Below, piece by piece: positions 8,743-18,034 of a DNA stretch of 64,000 bases; position 1 is the first letter of the stretch; each line of letters begins with the position of its first letter. This DNA is from Marinobacter oulmenensis (GTDB taxonomy: Bacteria > Pseudomonadota > Gammaproteobacteria > Pseudomonadales > Oleiphilaceae). The position numbers were made by a program, and so were the translations under genes. The stretch spans positions 1 to 64,000 of the forward strand of contig NZ_JACHFE010000005.1 in NCBI RefSeq assembly GCF_014201735.1, written 5' to 3'. Under the pieces are notes generated by a model that made no database searches, was not told the DNA's origin, and saw nothing but the letters and a program-made list of their open reading frames with translations.

Positions 8743-9804
8743 TTACTTGGAGGCTTTGAGGCCGGTGACGCTGCCAATGGTTTCGTTCCAGCGATCCACC
8801 CAGCGCTGGTCAACCCGGGCCGCCCAGTTTGGCAGCAGGGTTTCTTCCAGATGCCGGGATACTTGCTCGAAATCGCTGTCCGTTGCCTCTACCAGCACCA
8901 TGTTGCCCGGCTCACCGCGGGTGCATTCGCCCTCACCGGTCAGGCAGGCAATACCTTCTTTGGTCTCATCAACCGCAGAGGCCCAGACGGGCGCTTCGTA
9001 GTTTTCCTTCATTTCCTTGAGCAGCCATTCCTGGGTCTCCGGAGACAGGGACTGCCATTTCTTGCCATTCATCGCTGTCACCACGTGGTCCCAGCCACCG
9101 ACCGGCAGGGGGTACAGGTGCGTAGCCACTTCATACCAACCAGAGCTATAGCCAGACAGCGAGCCGGTGACGGCGCAATCGATAACGCCACGCTGAAGAG
9201 CACCCGGCACTTCACTGTAGTTAAGTGTGATGCCCTCGGCGCCCAGTGCCTCAAGGAACTCGGCGGTTGTCCGGCCGCTGGCACGTACTTTCTTGCCTTT
9301 GAGGTCGGCCAGGCTGCTTATTTCAACGTTGCAGAACACGACCTGTGACGGATACGGGGCGACGGCCAGGACCTTGGCGCCGTCAAAGCGTTCACTGAAG
9401 GCTTCGTCCAGAACCGGCTTGTAAGCCTCGGCAACTTTGCGGGCGGTTTCCACATCCGGTGCGATCATGGGCATGTCCAGCCCCTCGAGCTCTGGTGCGT
9501 CCTGAACCGCATAGTCTGCCACGGTAGAGGTCACTTCGATGACGTTGCGTGCCATGAGGCGATACACCTCTCCACCACCGAGACCCATTTGGTCAAAGGT
9601 GGTCACGGTGGTGGAAATGTTGCCACCGGACGCCTCGGGAATATGCGAGCTCCAGAATGGATTCTCGAAATTCTGATACAACGACAGACTGCTCCAACTG
9701 CCAACATAGGCAATGCTGGTGTTGTCTATTTCCTGAGCAGAAGCCTGACCCGCCAATGCAAGTGCAAACGCGGTCGCAGCGATGGTTTGTTTTTTATTGA
9801 TCAT
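8743..9804 (-). CDS. dctP: TRAP transporter solute-binding protein (DctP)
   Basis: Periplasmic binding protein of 353 residues with a Sec signal peptide (about 1-22, cleavage after ASA). It delivers solute to DctQM. The region around GKKVRASGRTTAEFLEALGA contains the conserved arginine that binds a carboxylate in DctP proteins, so a carboxylate-bearing ligand is likely. The adjacent LNYSEVPGALQRGVIDCAVTG is also typical. ATG 9804 follows AGAGGAAA; longer in-frame starts would add a non-signal-like leader. The ligand is unknown, but the genes around it suggest an amide or a pyroglutamate-like acid. Confidence 0.92.
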   Translation of the reverse strand: MINKKQTIAATAFALALAGQASAQEIDNTSIAYVGSWSSLSLYQNFENPFWSSHIPEASGGNISTTVTTFDQMGLGGGEVYRLMARNVIEVTSTVADYAVQDAPELEGLDMPMIAPDVETARKVAEAYKPVLDEAFSERFDGAKVLAVAPYPSQVVFCNVEISSLADLKGKKVRASGRTTAEFLEALGAEGITLNYSEVPGALQRGVIDCAVTGSLSGYSSGWYEVATHLYPLPVGGWDHVVTAMNGKKWQSLSPETQEWLLKEMKENYEAPVWASAVDETKEGIACLTGEGECTRGEPGNMVLVEATDSDFEQVSRHLEETLLPNWAARVDQRWVDRWNETIGSVTGLKASK

Positions 9805-9836
9805 AAAATTTCCTCTTCTCTTTCTGTTGTCAGGGA

Positions 9837-10628
9837 CTACAGCAAGGCAACCTGGCTCTCTGGAATATCGGTTACCAGCATATGACCGGGACTGTGGGTA
9901 ATGGCAAACGGAACGCCGGCATCCATCAGTACTTGTTGGGGAGTGACCCCGCATGCCCAGAAAACCGGCGTTTCATCTGCATGAACAGATACCGGGTCAC
10001 CATAGTCCGGTTTCATTAGATCAGAAATGCCAATTTGCGCCGGATCACCAAAGTGCACGGGCGCGCCATGGGCCTGCGGGTACCGCGTGGTGATTTGAAT
10101 GGCGCGAATTGCTTCAGTGGCCAGGAATGGGCGCATTGATACCACCGTCTGACCGGAAAATCCTCCGGCGGTTTGCAGCGGAATGGAGGTTTTGAACATC
10201 GGCACGTTGCGCCCCTCGTCAATGTGACGAACCGCAACGCCGCCCTGTACCAGGGCATGCTCAAAGCTGAACGAGCAGCCCAGCGCAAAGGTCACCAGAT
10301 CGTCCTGCCAGAGGTCAGAGACATCGACAGGTGTAGCGGCTAACTCACCATGGCGGTAAACACAGTAAGCCGGAACATCGCGGGCGATATCCAGCTCCTT
10401 CGCCAGAACCTCACAGCTTCGCTGGCCGGGTTCACTGACGGCAATCAGCGGGCACGGCTTCGGGTTGGCCTGGCAGAAACGCAAAAAACCATTCGCCTGG
10501 GCTTCCGGCAGGATCACCAGATTGACCTGAACGAAGCCGCTGGCCAGACCGGCGGTTGGGCCGGTTAGGCGACCATCACGAGCCTCAAGCCGGACAGTGC
10601 GAGCTGGGGATGGGTTGGAGCTGTTCAT
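9837..10628 (-). CDS. DUF1445 putative hydro-lyase (YcsI / D-glutamate cyclase family)
   Basis: Protein of 263 residues of the DUF1445 family, annotated as putative hydro-lyase. The vertebrate relative is D-glutamate cyclase, which forms 5-oxo-D-proline. Typical segments are seen: [20 protein letters not shown] near residues 32-52, [11 protein letters not shown], and the C-terminal [13 protein letters not shown] with [15 protein letters not shown]. Length agrees with the family. It is the first structural gene of the TRAP/amidase operon and sits 116 bases downstream of the LysR gene. The reaction here is not known; relation to pyroglutamate or another lactam/hydroxy acid is inference. Confidence 0.88.
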   Translation of the reverse strand: MNSSNPSPARTVRLEARDGRLTGPTAGLASGFVQVNLVILPEAQANGFLRFCQANPKPCPLIAVSEPGQRSCEVLAKELDIARDVPAYCVYRHGELAATPVDVSDLWQDDLVTFALGCSFSFEHALVQGGVAVRHIDEGRNVPMFKTSIPLQTAGGFSGQTVVSMRPFLATEAIRAIQITTRYPQAHGAPVHFGDPAQIGISDLMKPDYGDPVSVHADETPVFWACGVTPQQVLMDAGVPFAITHSPGHMLVTDIPESQVALL

Positions 10629-10744
10629 TTTTTCGCCTTGTAATGGTTTATACCTACATTAAGGCAAAAGTAATGATCAGTTCCAATCGATATTTAAAAT
10701 TTAAAGTGATTAAAAAAGCTGATTAGTTGAACATTGCATCATTA
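10629..10744 (-). promoter_or_regulatory. AT-rich upstream region of the TRAP/amidase operon
   Basis: The 116 bases between the LysR gene and the hydro-lyase gene are strikingly AT-rich compared with their surroundings. They contain ATTTAAAATTTAAA near 10691. This is the likely promoter and LysR-binding area of the catabolic operon. No individual box is certain. Confidence 0.35.
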
Positions 10745-11629
10745 TTATTCGTGCTCAGCCGCGACCAGAGAGAGCGAAAGGTCGGCAATGGCCCGCACCA
10801 CATAGCCGCCGGGAGCGGTCATATAGGCAATGTTGAACTCCAGATCGGGAACACTGGCTTCCACTTCGAACTCACGCAGTTTTCCCGCTTCAAGCTCGCT
10901 GGTAACAATCTCTCGTGGCAAGGCGCTGACACCCATGCCGTCTACTGTCATCCGGATAATGGTGGAAAGCGAAGAACTGGAATGCAACTGAATGGAACGC
11001 CCCACCGGGTGGATCAGTGAGCGGATATGGGTGTGGGGTTCACTCATGCGGGGGTAAGTGATGATGGGGATCTCAGCCAATTGCGCGAGGCTGAGTTGCG
11101 TTTCCGGCAAAGCTATTTTTTTGCTAGCGACCCAGGTGAGTGAATAGCTGCAGAAGGGCTTGGTGACAACCCCCTCGTGACGAACGTCGCCAATCAGAAA
11201 GGCGATGTCTATTTCCCGCTTGATGAGCTTCTCGGCGAGGCTGACGGAGATATCCACATCCAGCTCCAGATTGATCGCAGGATAGGTTTCGTTGATCCGT
11301 TCAATCAGCTTGGGCAGCCAGGTGTAAGCGATGGTTTCTGCAACGCCGAGCCGGATGGTGCCATGGATGGATTCCGGGTCAGCCACTTTTTCCAGCAGCT
11401 CCTGATGCAGCTCCAGAATTTTCTCAGCGTAAATCAGCAACTCCCGGCCTTTGGCCGTGAGAACTGCACTGCGCCCGGAGCGATCAAACAGTTCCACACC
11501 CAGTTCGTCTTCCAGGCCTGAAATACGGGAAGAAATGGTAGGCTGGGAAGCGTACAGCTTTTCGCCCGTAGCGCGGAAACTGCCCAGTTTGGCAATCCAG
11601 AAGAAGGTTTCGAGGGATCGAATATTCAT
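10745..11629 (-). CDS. LysR-family regulator of the TRAP/amidase operon
   Basis: Transcription regulator of 294 residues. The N-terminal winged helix-turn-helix (about 1-60) begins MNIRSLETFFWIAKLGSF and includes SQPTISSRISGLEDELG; a periplasmic-binding-protein-like effector domain follows. ATG 11629 gives the canonical LysR N-terminus; the 51-codon upstream extension is rejected. It is transcribed in the same direction as, and immediately upstream of, the hydro-lyase/TRAP/amidase genes, so it probably controls them in response to the substrate. Confidence 0.9.
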   Translation of the reverse strand: MNIRSLETFFWIAKLGSFRATGEKLYASQPTISSRISGLEDELGVELFDRSGRSAVLTAKGRELLIYAEKILELHQELLEKVADPESIHGTIRLGVAETIAYTWLPKLIERINETYPAINLELDVDISVSLAEKLIKREIDIAFLIGDVRHEGVVTKPFCSYSLTWVASKKIALPETQLSLAQLAEIPIITYPRMSEPHTHIRSLIHPVGRSIQLHSSSSLSTIIRMTVDGMGVSALPREIVTSELEAGKLREFEVEASVPDLEFNIAYMTAPGGYVVRAIADLSLSLVAAEHE

Positions 11630-11760
11630 TGATGGCCTGTTAAGAGCGCATGTTAGGAGAACTGTGATTTGGACTCTGAGCTCACAATAAGTCCCGCTGG
11701 CGGAAAATAACAGGTCTGTTTTTTCAATACCCGCACCCGCATTATTGCCGATTGACGTGA

Positions 11761-12324
11761 CTATGCTTCCCTCGGCAGACAAGCCTCAATAGCAAAGGTA
11801 TGCTCACACTCCGCCCCAAGCTCCCGGAGTGAAGACGCCAGGTTCAGCAGGTATTCGCTGTTGGGGCCGCTAGGCCCGTGGGCGGAGGCAATCTGGCGGG
11901 CAATATCAGTTGCCGGGGCATCTCCCAGGAAGGCTTCGTTATCCTCCGTGGCGATGTAGACCAGCCCCTCGGCCTGGCTGCTGTCATCAAATGTCATGGG
12001 CGTTTTGAAGCGCAGGTAGCCGTTCTTCTCGCGCACATCCAGGTGTTCAAACACATCCGGCGATACCCGGTAAGCCATGCCCCGGCAGGTGGCGCCGGGC
12101 TGCTTCACCAGGGTGACCACGCGGCCGGGAGCCTCCGGCGTGCCCCGGTGGTCGTGAGAGGCCTGCCAGAAGCGGCGTACCCAGCCCTGAATGGCCGCCG
12201 GCCGCTTCTCAAGGTAGGGGAAATCCACCTTGTAGATCAGTGAACCATAGCCAAACAGCCAGATCGCCTCTACTCCCTCGAAATCAAAGCGTTGGCGATT
12301 GTGTTCAATGGTATTCGCAGACAT
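11761..12324 (-). CDS. ChaC-like gamma-glutamylcyclotransferase
   Basis: Cytoplasmic enzyme of 187 residues, similar to ChaC, which splits glutathione (gamma-glutamyl-cysteinylglycine) to 5-oxoproline and Cys-Gly. The substrate-binding loop FGYGSLIY is at residues about 24-31, and the glutamate of VREKNGY is the probable general base. The length is close to ChaC proteins. It is a separate unit, but it is notable that its product, 5-oxoproline, belongs to the chemistry suspected for the neighbouring DUF1445 operon. Confidence 0.88.
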   Translation of the reverse strand: MSANTIEHNRQRFDFEGVEAIWLFGYGSLIYKVDFPYLEKRPAAIQGWVRRFWQASHDHRGTPEAPGRVVTLVKQPGATCRGMAYRVSPDVFEHLDVREKNGYLRFKTPMTFDDSSQAEGLVYIATEDNEAFLGDAPATDIARQIASAHGPSGPNSEYLLNLASSLRELGAECEHTFAIEACLPREA

Positions 12325-12477
12325 GACGACCCGATCTCTGAAATGAGGCTCAATTGTCCCAGCCGGGGCGGCTCACGGCAAACCGGGCTTAGCCAAATGG
12401 ATAATCTTAGCTGGCTACGGATATGGTAGTATTACGAGCTATTTTCCGTTTTTTCTATACCAGTAACCGGAGCCCAG

Positions 12478-13989
12478 ATGACCACGCCCTCCCGAATCCG
12501 TTGTCCGAAACTCAGCAAGCGCGTGATGAGCGCGGATGAAGCCGCCACCCTCATCCCCTCCGGCGTGAACGTCGGCATGAGCGGGTTTACCGGAGCGGGT
12601 TACCCGAAGGCGGTGCCAGTGGCGCTGGCTGATCACATTCGCCGGCAGCGGGCAGATGGTGAGAATTACCGCGTCAGCGTCTGGACCGGCGCCTCAACCG
12701 CCCCGGAACTGGACGGCGCCCTGGCCGAGGTGGACGGCATCGAAATGCGCCTGCCCTATCAGAGCGACCCGGTCTGCCGGCAGAAGATCAATGACGGCCA
12801 GATGAGCTACATGGACATTCACCTGTCCCACGTGGCCCAGCACGTGTGGTCCGGTTTTTTCGGCAAGCTGGACATTGCCGTTATTGAGGTGGCCGGTATT
12901 ACCGAGGATGGCCGACTGATTCCCTCTTCCTCCATTGGCAACAACAAGACGTGGATTGATCAGGCCGACCGGGTGATCCTGGAGGTCAACTATGGCCAGA
13001 GTGCCGGTCTGGAAGGCATGCACGATGTCTATTACGGCACCGCCCTGCCACCCCGTCGCAAGCCGATTCCCATCACCCATCCCGACGAGCGGTTTGGCGA
13101 GAAGTACCTGCTGTGCCCGCCGGAAAAGGTCATCGCGGTGGTGGAAACCGACGCCCCGGACCGCAACTCCAAATTCGCCGACCCGGACGACAATTCCCGG
13201 CGCATCGCCGATCACCTGCTGAAGTTCTTCCAGCAGGAAGTCGAGCAGAAGCGACTGCCGAAAAACCTGCTGCCGCTGCAATCCGGCGTCGGCAACATCG
13301 CCAATGCGGTGATGGCGGGGCTGAATGAGGGGCCGTTCGATAACCTGAGCGCCTATACCGAGGTGCTGCAGGACGGCATGCTGGCGATGCTCAAGTCCGG
13401 CAAGCTGGCCACTGCGTCGGCCACGGCCTTCTCCCTGAGCCCGGAAGCCAATCAGGACCTGGCGGACAACATCGAGTTCTACAAGGACCGGATTGTGCTG
13501 CGCACCCAGGAAATCAGTAATCACCCGGAGGTGATTCGCCGCCTGGGCGTGATTGCCATGAACGGCATGATCGAGGCCGACATCTATGGCAACGTCAACT
13601 CAACCCATGTCATGGGCACTCGCATCATGAATGGCATTGGTGGTTCCGGGGATTTTGCCCGTAACGGCTACCTGTCGGTCTTCATGACGCCGTCCACCGC
13701 CCGCAACGGAGCCATCTCCACGATCGTGCCCATGGTGTCCCACGTGGATCATACCGAGCATGACGTCCAGATCGTGGTGACCGAGCAGGGCCTTGCGGAT
13801 CTTCGCGGTTTGCCACCGCGCCGCCGGGCGCTGGAGATCATCGAAAAATGCGCCCATCCGGATTTCCGGCCCAGGCTCAAGGACTACTTCGAACGCGCCT
13901 GCGCCAGCGGCCGGGGTATGCACACGCCTCACCTGCTCGAGGAAGCCCTGAGCTGGCATTGCCACTTCGAGCAAAACGGCCAGATGTAA
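12478..13989 (+). CDS. acetyl-CoA hydrolase/transferase (succinyl-CoA:acetate CoA-transferase type)
   Basis: Class I CoA-transferase of 503 residues, related to Ach1/AarC/Cat1, moving CoA between acetyl-, succinyl- or propionyl-CoA and free acids. The nucleophilic glutamate is Glu295 in SAYTEVLQDG, the position found in AarC. GVGNIANAV (about 270-278) and VTEQGLADLRG near the C-terminus are conserved family motifs. It is a single-gene unit with CGGAG before the ATG and a strong terminator after it. It probably serves acetate or propionate overflow balancing. The hydrolase label is historical; transferase activity is more likely. Confidence 0.92.
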   Translation: MTTPSRIRCPKLSKRVMSADEAATLIPSGVNVGMSGFTGAGYPKAVPVALADHIRRQRADGENYRVSVWTGASTAPELDGALAEVDGIEMRLPYQSDPVCRQKINDGQMSYMDIHLSHVAQHVWSGFFGKLDIAVIEVAGITEDGRLIPSSSIGNNKTWIDQADRVILEVNYGQSAGLEGMHDVYYGTALPPRRKPIPITHPDERFGEKYLLCPPEKVIAVVETDAPDRNSKFADPDDNSRRIADHLLKFFQQEVEQKRLPKNLLPLQSGVGNIANAVMAGLNEGPFDNLSAYTEVLQDGMLAMLKSGKLATASATAFSLSPEANQDLADNIEFYKDRIVLRTQEISNHPEVIRRLGVIAMNGMIEADIYGNVNSTHVMGTRIMNGIGGSGDFARNGYLSVFMTPSTARNGAISTIVPMVSHVDHTEHDVQIVVTEQGLADLRGLPPRRRALEIIEKCAHPDFRPRLKDYFERACASGRGMHTPHLLEEALSWHCHFEQNGQM

Positions 13990-14013
13990 CGGGCCTTTCG
14001 CGCAAGAACCCAC

Positions 14014-14051
14014 AAAAAAGCCGCAGCTCTCATGGAGTCTGCGGCTTTTTT
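14014..14051. terminator. bidirectional intrinsic terminator
   Basis: AAAAAAGCCGCAG (14014-14026) and CTGCGGCTTTTTT (14039-14051) form a perfect stem with an A-run on one side and a T-run on the other. It lies between convergent genes, so it can end transcription from both. Confidence 0.92.
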
Positions 14052-14073
14052 GAGTTCCGGTGTGCGGGAAGGA

Positions 14074-15192
14074 TCAGTAAAGCTCGCCCAGGGCGCTCTT
14101 GGAAAAGTCCTTCACTTCACTGAGCCGACCTTCACGAACCTTGACCAGCCATTCCGGGTCCTGAAGCAGGGCGCGGCCGACGGCAATCAGTTCGAACTCG
14201 TGGTTGTTCATGCGTTCAACCAGCTCATCAATGCCGGACTGCTGAACAGACGGCTTGTCGCTGGCAAAGGTGCCGCTGATGAAGTCTTCGGTGAGGCCGA
14301 CACTGCCTACAGACATGGCCGGTTTGCCCGTCAGTTTCTGGGTCCAGCCCGCCAGGTTCAGGTTGGAACCCTCGAACTCGGCTTCCCAGAACCGGCGTGT
14401 GGACGCGTGGAAAATATCCACACCGGCATCGGACAGCGGCTTGAGCAAAGCTTCCAGCTCTTCCGGCGTGGTCGCCAGTTTGGCTTCGTAATCCTGCATC
14501 TTCCACTGGGAGAAACGCAGCATCACCGGGTAATCCGGCCCCACCTGACGGCGCACTTCCTCTACGATTTCCACCACGAAGCGCAGTCGATTGGCCATGC
14601 TGCCGCCGTATTCATCATCGCGCTGGTTGGTGCCTTCCCACAGGAACTGGTCCAGCAGGTAGCCGTGGGCACCATGGATCTCAACCCCGTCAAAGCCGAG
14701 CTTCTGGGCGTTGGCAGCCGCTTCGCCGAAGGCTTTGACTACGTCCTGGATGTCTTCCCGGGTCATTGCCTTGCCGTTGGGTTTGCCCGGGCCATAGAGG
14801 CCGGAGGGGCTGTAGCCCGGTACGGAGAGGTCCGGCTCCATGCCTTCCTTGCGGACGGCACCTACGTGCCAGAGTTGGGGGAAAATGGTGCCACCGGCTT
14901 TATGCACGGCATCTACCACGTTCTTCCAGCCTGCCAGGGCCTGCTCACCATAAAATGCGGGCACATCGGGGTAACCGTTGGCTGCCGGGTGATTGACCAC
15001 GGTGCCTTCGGTGATGATCAACCCAACACCGGCCTCGGCCCGGCGGCGGTAGTAGTCCACCACGTTCTCGCCCGGCACACCGCCGGGGGAGAAGTTCCGG
15101 GTCATGGGGGCCATGGCCACACGGTTGCGCAGTTTGAGATCGCGCAGCTCAAACGGTTCAAACAGGGGGCCTAGATTCATCTCTGTGGTCAT
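14074..15192 (-). CDS. Old Yellow Enzyme family NADH:flavin oxidoreductase
   Basis: FMN-dependent ene-reductase of 372 residues, reducing activated C=C bonds, quinones or nitro compounds. Features are the N-terminal LFEPFELRDLKLRNRVAMAPM, a substrate-site HGAHGYLLDQFL pattern in the middle, and RFSQWK with a downstream barrel. ATG 15192 with GAGG is preferred to a TTG at 15225. It is divergent from an HxlR-type regulator with a perfect palindrome between them, so it is very probably induced by electrophiles or quinones sensed by that regulator. Confidence 0.92.
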   Translation of the reverse strand: MTTEMNLGPLFEPFELRDLKLRNRVAMAPMTRNFSPGGVPGENVVDYYRRRAEAGVGLIITEGTVVNHPAANGYPDVPAFYGEQALAGWKNVVDAVHKAGGTIFPQLWHVGAVRKEGMEPDLSVPGYSPSGLYGPGKPNGKAMTREDIQDVVKAFGEAAANAQKLGFDGVEIHGAHGYLLDQFLWEGTNQRDDEYGGSMANRLRFVVEIVEEVRRQVGPDYPVMLRFSQWKMQDYEAKLATTPEELEALLKPLSDAGVDIFHASTRRFWEAEFEGSNLNLAGWTQKLTGKPAMSVGSVGLTEDFISGTFASDKPSVQQSGIDELVERMNNHEFELIAVGRALLQDPEWLVKVREGRLSEVKDFSKSALGELY

Positions 15193-15223
15193 TTGCAACC
15201 TCGCTAATCTGGTTTCGTTACGC

Positions 15224-15242
15224 AACCTTATTCAATAAGGTT
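15224..15242. promoter_or_regulatory. palindromic operator between OYE gene and hxlR-type gene
   Basis: The 19-base sequence AACCTTATTCAATAAGGTT has perfect 9-base arms around one central C. It lies 32 bases before the Old Yellow Enzyme start and 35 before the regulator start, the ideal place for a shared operator. A copy identical at 17 of 19 positions lies at 44609-44627. Confidence 0.8.
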
Positions 15243-15276
15243 TCACGATGCAACCCTTTTTGCGTACACTGCCCCC

Positions 15277-15714
15277 ATGGCCAGAAAACGTTTCGATGAC
15301 TCCAACTGCTCCGTCGCCCGCGCCCTCAATGAAGTGGGCGACTGGTGGTCCCTGTTGATTGTGCTGCACGCCATGCACGGCACCCGCCGTTTTGTGGATT
15401 TCCAGCATGAACTGGGCATCGCCAAGAACATTCTGTGCAACCGCCTTGGCCGCCTGGTGGAGCACCAGGTATTGCACAAGGTGGATGTGGGTGAGCATGG
15501 GTCGCGTTTCGAGTACCGCCTGACGGAGAAAGGCCGGGACCTGTTCCCGGTGGTGATTGCCCTGCGCCAGTGGGGTGACAAATGGAGCCCGGCGCCGGAA
15601 CCCTCACCTCTGGACCTGAGGGATCGCGCCAGCGGCCGCCCCATTCAGCCCGTACAGGTGCGTGACGCCGAGGGCAACCCAGTCACCATCCGCGATGTCT
15701 TTGTGCCCGAATAG
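15277..15714 (+). CDS. HxlR/DUF24-family transcription regulator
   Basis: Winged-helix regulator of 145 residues. The core is CSVARALNEVGDWWSLLIVL, followed by FVDFQHELGIAKNILCNRLG and an ALRQWGDKW dimerisation helix. Cys11 stands at the position of the redox-sensing cysteine of YodB/HypR/QorR-type regulators, which react with quinones, diamide or aldehydes; a second cysteine is in the recognition region. A C-terminal extension of about 35 residues beyond the core is present. It is divergent from the Old Yellow Enzyme gene and probably represses both. Confidence 0.9.
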   Translation: MARKRFDDSNCSVARALNEVGDWWSLLIVLHAMHGTRRFVDFQHELGIAKNILCNRLGRLVEHQVLHKVDVGEHGSRFEYRLTEKGRDLFPVVIALRQWGDKWSPAPEPSPLDLRDRASGRPIQPVQVRDAEGNPVTIRDVFVPE

Positions 15715-15816
15715 GCACGTCACCCCAAACCTGCCTATCCGCACTAGCCACAGCAGATCCATTTTCTTGAGGTGGATCAACCCGCCGCAGAAACTGCAGC
15801 CCACCGCCGGCAAATA

Positions 15817-15830
15817 TTGCGCTAAATCAA
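15817..15830 (+). promoter_or_regulatory. candidate FNR/ANR box upstream of ompW
   Basis: TTGCGCTAAATCAA matches the FNR/ANR consensus TTGAT-N4-ATCAA at 8 of 10 positions, 65 bases before the ompW start. ompW is a known FNR target in Escherichia coli, which favours a real site. Confidence 0.45.
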
Positions 15831-15894
15831 GATTCCAAAGACAGATGTCATTACATTGCAGTCATCAGCTAGTAATTAATTCGAGGAGAAGGCT

Positions 15895-16605
15895 ATGTCC
15901 CGTGGTTTCAAAATTGGCGTTCTGGCAGCAGCAGTAATGGCTGTCGCCCCGGCTGCTCAAGCTTTTGAAGCAGGCGATTTCGTCGTTCGTGGTGGCGCGG
16001 TTCACGTTGCACCGGACGATTCCAGTGATTCCATCACCGTTGGTGGCGCTCCGCTTCTGGGCGCAGGCACCGACACCAAGGTTTCTGTAGATTCCAACAC
16101 CCAGCTCGGTCTGCGTGCCACTTACATGTTCACCAGCAACATCGGCCTGGGCGTTCTGGCAGCAACTCCGTTCTCCCACAACATTAACGGCGGCGGTGAT
16201 CTGTCCGGCGATGTAAACCTGGGTGAAACCAAGCACCTGCCACCGACCATCACCGTGCAGTACTACCCGATGCCTGCCTCCTCGGCTTTCCAGCCGTACG
16301 CCGGCGTAGGTGTTAACTACACCATGTTCTTCGACGAGCAGACCAGCGACACTCTGAACGGTGCTGTTGGCGCTGCTTACAGCGACCTGGAGCTGGACGA
16401 CAGCATCGGTGCTGCCGTTGAAGTGGGTATGGACTACATGCTGACAGAAAACTTCGGCCTGAACGCTGCCGTATGGTGGGCTGACATCGACACCGACGCC
16501 ACAGTAACTGCGTACGACGGCACCGGTGGCAAAGTGAAGACTGACGAATTTGAAGTTGAAATTGACCCGATGGTTTACATGATCGGCTTCACTTACAACT
16601 TCTGA
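15895..16605 (+). CDS. ompW: OmpW family outer-membrane protein
   Basis: Outer-membrane eight-stranded beta-barrel of 236 residues, thought to pass small hydrophobic molecules and responding to stress and oxygen. The signal peptide is about residues 1-23 (cleavage after AQA), then FEAGDFVVRGGAVHVAPDDSS, typical of OmpW. It ends with the aromatic strand MIGFTYNF required for barrel assembly. The ribosome site GAGGAGAAGG is very strong, and a strong terminator follows, consistent with high expression. Confidence 0.93.
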   Translation: MSRGFKIGVLAAAVMAVAPAAQAFEAGDFVVRGGAVHVAPDDSSDSITVGGAPLLGAGTDTKVSVDSNTQLGLRATYMFTSNIGLGVLAATPFSHNINGGGDLSGDVNLGETKHLPPTITVQYYPMPASSAFQPYAGVGVNYTMFFDEQTSDTLNGAVGAAYSDLELDDSIGAAVEVGMDYMLTENFGLNAAVWWADIDTDATVTAYDGTGGKVKTDEFEVEIDPMVYMIGFTYNF

Positions 16606-16674
16606 TCCTTTGTGATCCCCGTACCTCCGGCGGTTTCCACGGTCTGTTGACCGCCGGTCGGTGCGTTCTCCTGT

Positions 16675-16699
16675 GCGGGGCTTCGGCCCCGCCTTTTTT
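16675..16699 (+). terminator. intrinsic terminator of ompW
   Basis: GCGGGGC (16675-16681), loop TTCG, GCCCCGC (16686-16692), then a C and six T. An additional hairpin (CCGGCGGT 16627-16634 with ACCGCCGG 16650-16657) precedes it. Confidence 0.93.
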
Positions 16700-16717
16700 G
16701 TTTATGGGGAACGGTTT

Positions 16718-18034
16718 TCAGCCAGTGCGCTGAGCGGAACGACCGCCCTGCCCCCGGTTACCTCCCTGACCACCACTCCGGCCACGACCGCCGCCATTAC
16801 GCCCTGACGGCTTGGGGCCAAAACTGCGACCTTTGCCACCCTGGGGTTTGCTGTTGCGTGCCTTGGACGGATCGGCTTTCGCCTTTGGCTTCAGGGGCAG
16901 ATTGTTCTTCGGCTCGAAGCCTTCCACTTCCCGGCGCGGTAGCTGCTTTTTGATCAGCTTTTCAATGCCTGCCAGTTGCTTGCCTTCATCGGCACTGACC
17001 AGTGACAGGGCATGGCCACTCTCGCCGGCACGGCCGGTCCGCCCGATACGGTGCACATAATCCTCCGGCACATTGGGCAGTTCGAAGTTAACCACCTGGG
17101 GCAACTGCTTGATATCCAGCCCACGGGCAGCGATGTCTGTGGCCACCAGCACGCGAACCTCACCAGCCTTGAAATTGGCCAGCGCCCGGGTGCGTGCGCC
17201 CTGGGATTTGTTGCCATGAATCGCGGCGGCCGTAATGCCATCCTTTTCGAGCTTCTGGGTCAGGCGGTTGGCGCCATGTTTGGTACGGGTAAAGACCAGC
17301 ACCTGCTCCCAGTTGTTGTCGCGCACCAGCTTGCTCAGTAGTGCCGTTTTCTGGCTCTGGTCTACCGGATACACCGACTGCTTCACTTTCTCAGCCGTGG
17401 TGTTGCGGGCGGCCACTTCCACCTGCACCGGGTTGTCCAGCAGGCCCTGGGCCAGGCTGCGGATTTCATTGGAGAAGGTGGCCGAGAACAGCAGGTTTTG
17501 GCGTTTCGCCGGCAGCATGCCGAGAATCTTGCGAATATCCCGGATGAAGCCCATGTCGAGCATCCGGTCGGCTTCGTCCAGCACCAGGATCTCCACTTCG
17601 TCGAAGCGCACGGCGTTCTGCTGGTAAAGATCCAGCAGGCGGCCCGGCGTGGCGACCAGCACGTCCAGCCCTTTGCGCAGCTTCATCATCTGTGGATTGA
17701 TTTTGACGCCACCAAAGACGACGGCGGCTTTGGTCGGCACATAGCGGCTGTACAGGTGCACGCTGTCATGTACCTGCGCCGCCAGTTCCCGGGTCGGCGC
17801 CAGGATCAGGGCACGGGGGCCCTTGCCGGTGCGCGGCTTTTCCGCCAGGCGTTGCAGCAGCGGCAGGGTAAAGCCAGCGGTTTTGCCGGTGCCGGTCTGG
17901 GCTGCGGCCATGACATCCTTGCCAGACAGTACCGCCGGGATGGCCTGTTGCTGGATGGGGGACGGGGTTTCGTAACCCTGGTCAGCGGTTGCACGGACCA
18001 GTTGCTCGGACAGGCCGAGGGAAGAAAAACTCAT
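16718..18034 (-). CDS. rhlE: DEAD-box RNA helicase RhlE
   Basis: ATP-dependent RNA helicase of 438 residues involved in ribosome assembly or RNA turnover. Conserved motifs are in order: Q motif before residue 30, AAQTGTGKT (about 44-52), PTRELA (80-85), DEAD (153-156), SAT (184-186), and [10 protein letters not shown] near 325. A C-terminal tail of about 65 residues is rich in Gly, Arg, Lys and Ser, the unstructured RNA-binding tail of RhlE. It is convergent with ompW. The 300-base region upstream may include a long untranslated leader. Confidence 0.93.
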   Translation of the reverse strand: MSFSSLGLSEQLVRATADQGYETPSPIQQQAIPAVLSGKDVMAAAQTGTGKTAGFTLPLLQRLAEKPRTGKGPRALILAPTRELAAQVHDSVHLYSRYVPTKAAVVFGGVKINPQMMKLRKGLDVLVATPGRLLDLYQQNAVRFDEVEILVLDEADRMLDMGFIRDIRKILGMLPAKRQNLLFSATFSNEIRSLAQGLLDNPVQVEVAARNTTAEKVKQSVYPVDQSQKTALLSKLVRDNNWEQVLVFTRTKHGANRLTQKLEKDGITAAAIHGNKSQGARTRALANFKAGEVRVLVATDIAARGLDIKQLPQVVNFELPNVPEDYVHRIGRTGRAGESGHALSLVSADEGKQLAGIEKLIKKQLPRREVEGFEPKNNLPLKPKAKADPSKARNSKPQGGKGRSFGPKPSGRNGGGRGRSGGQGGNRGQGGRSAQRTG

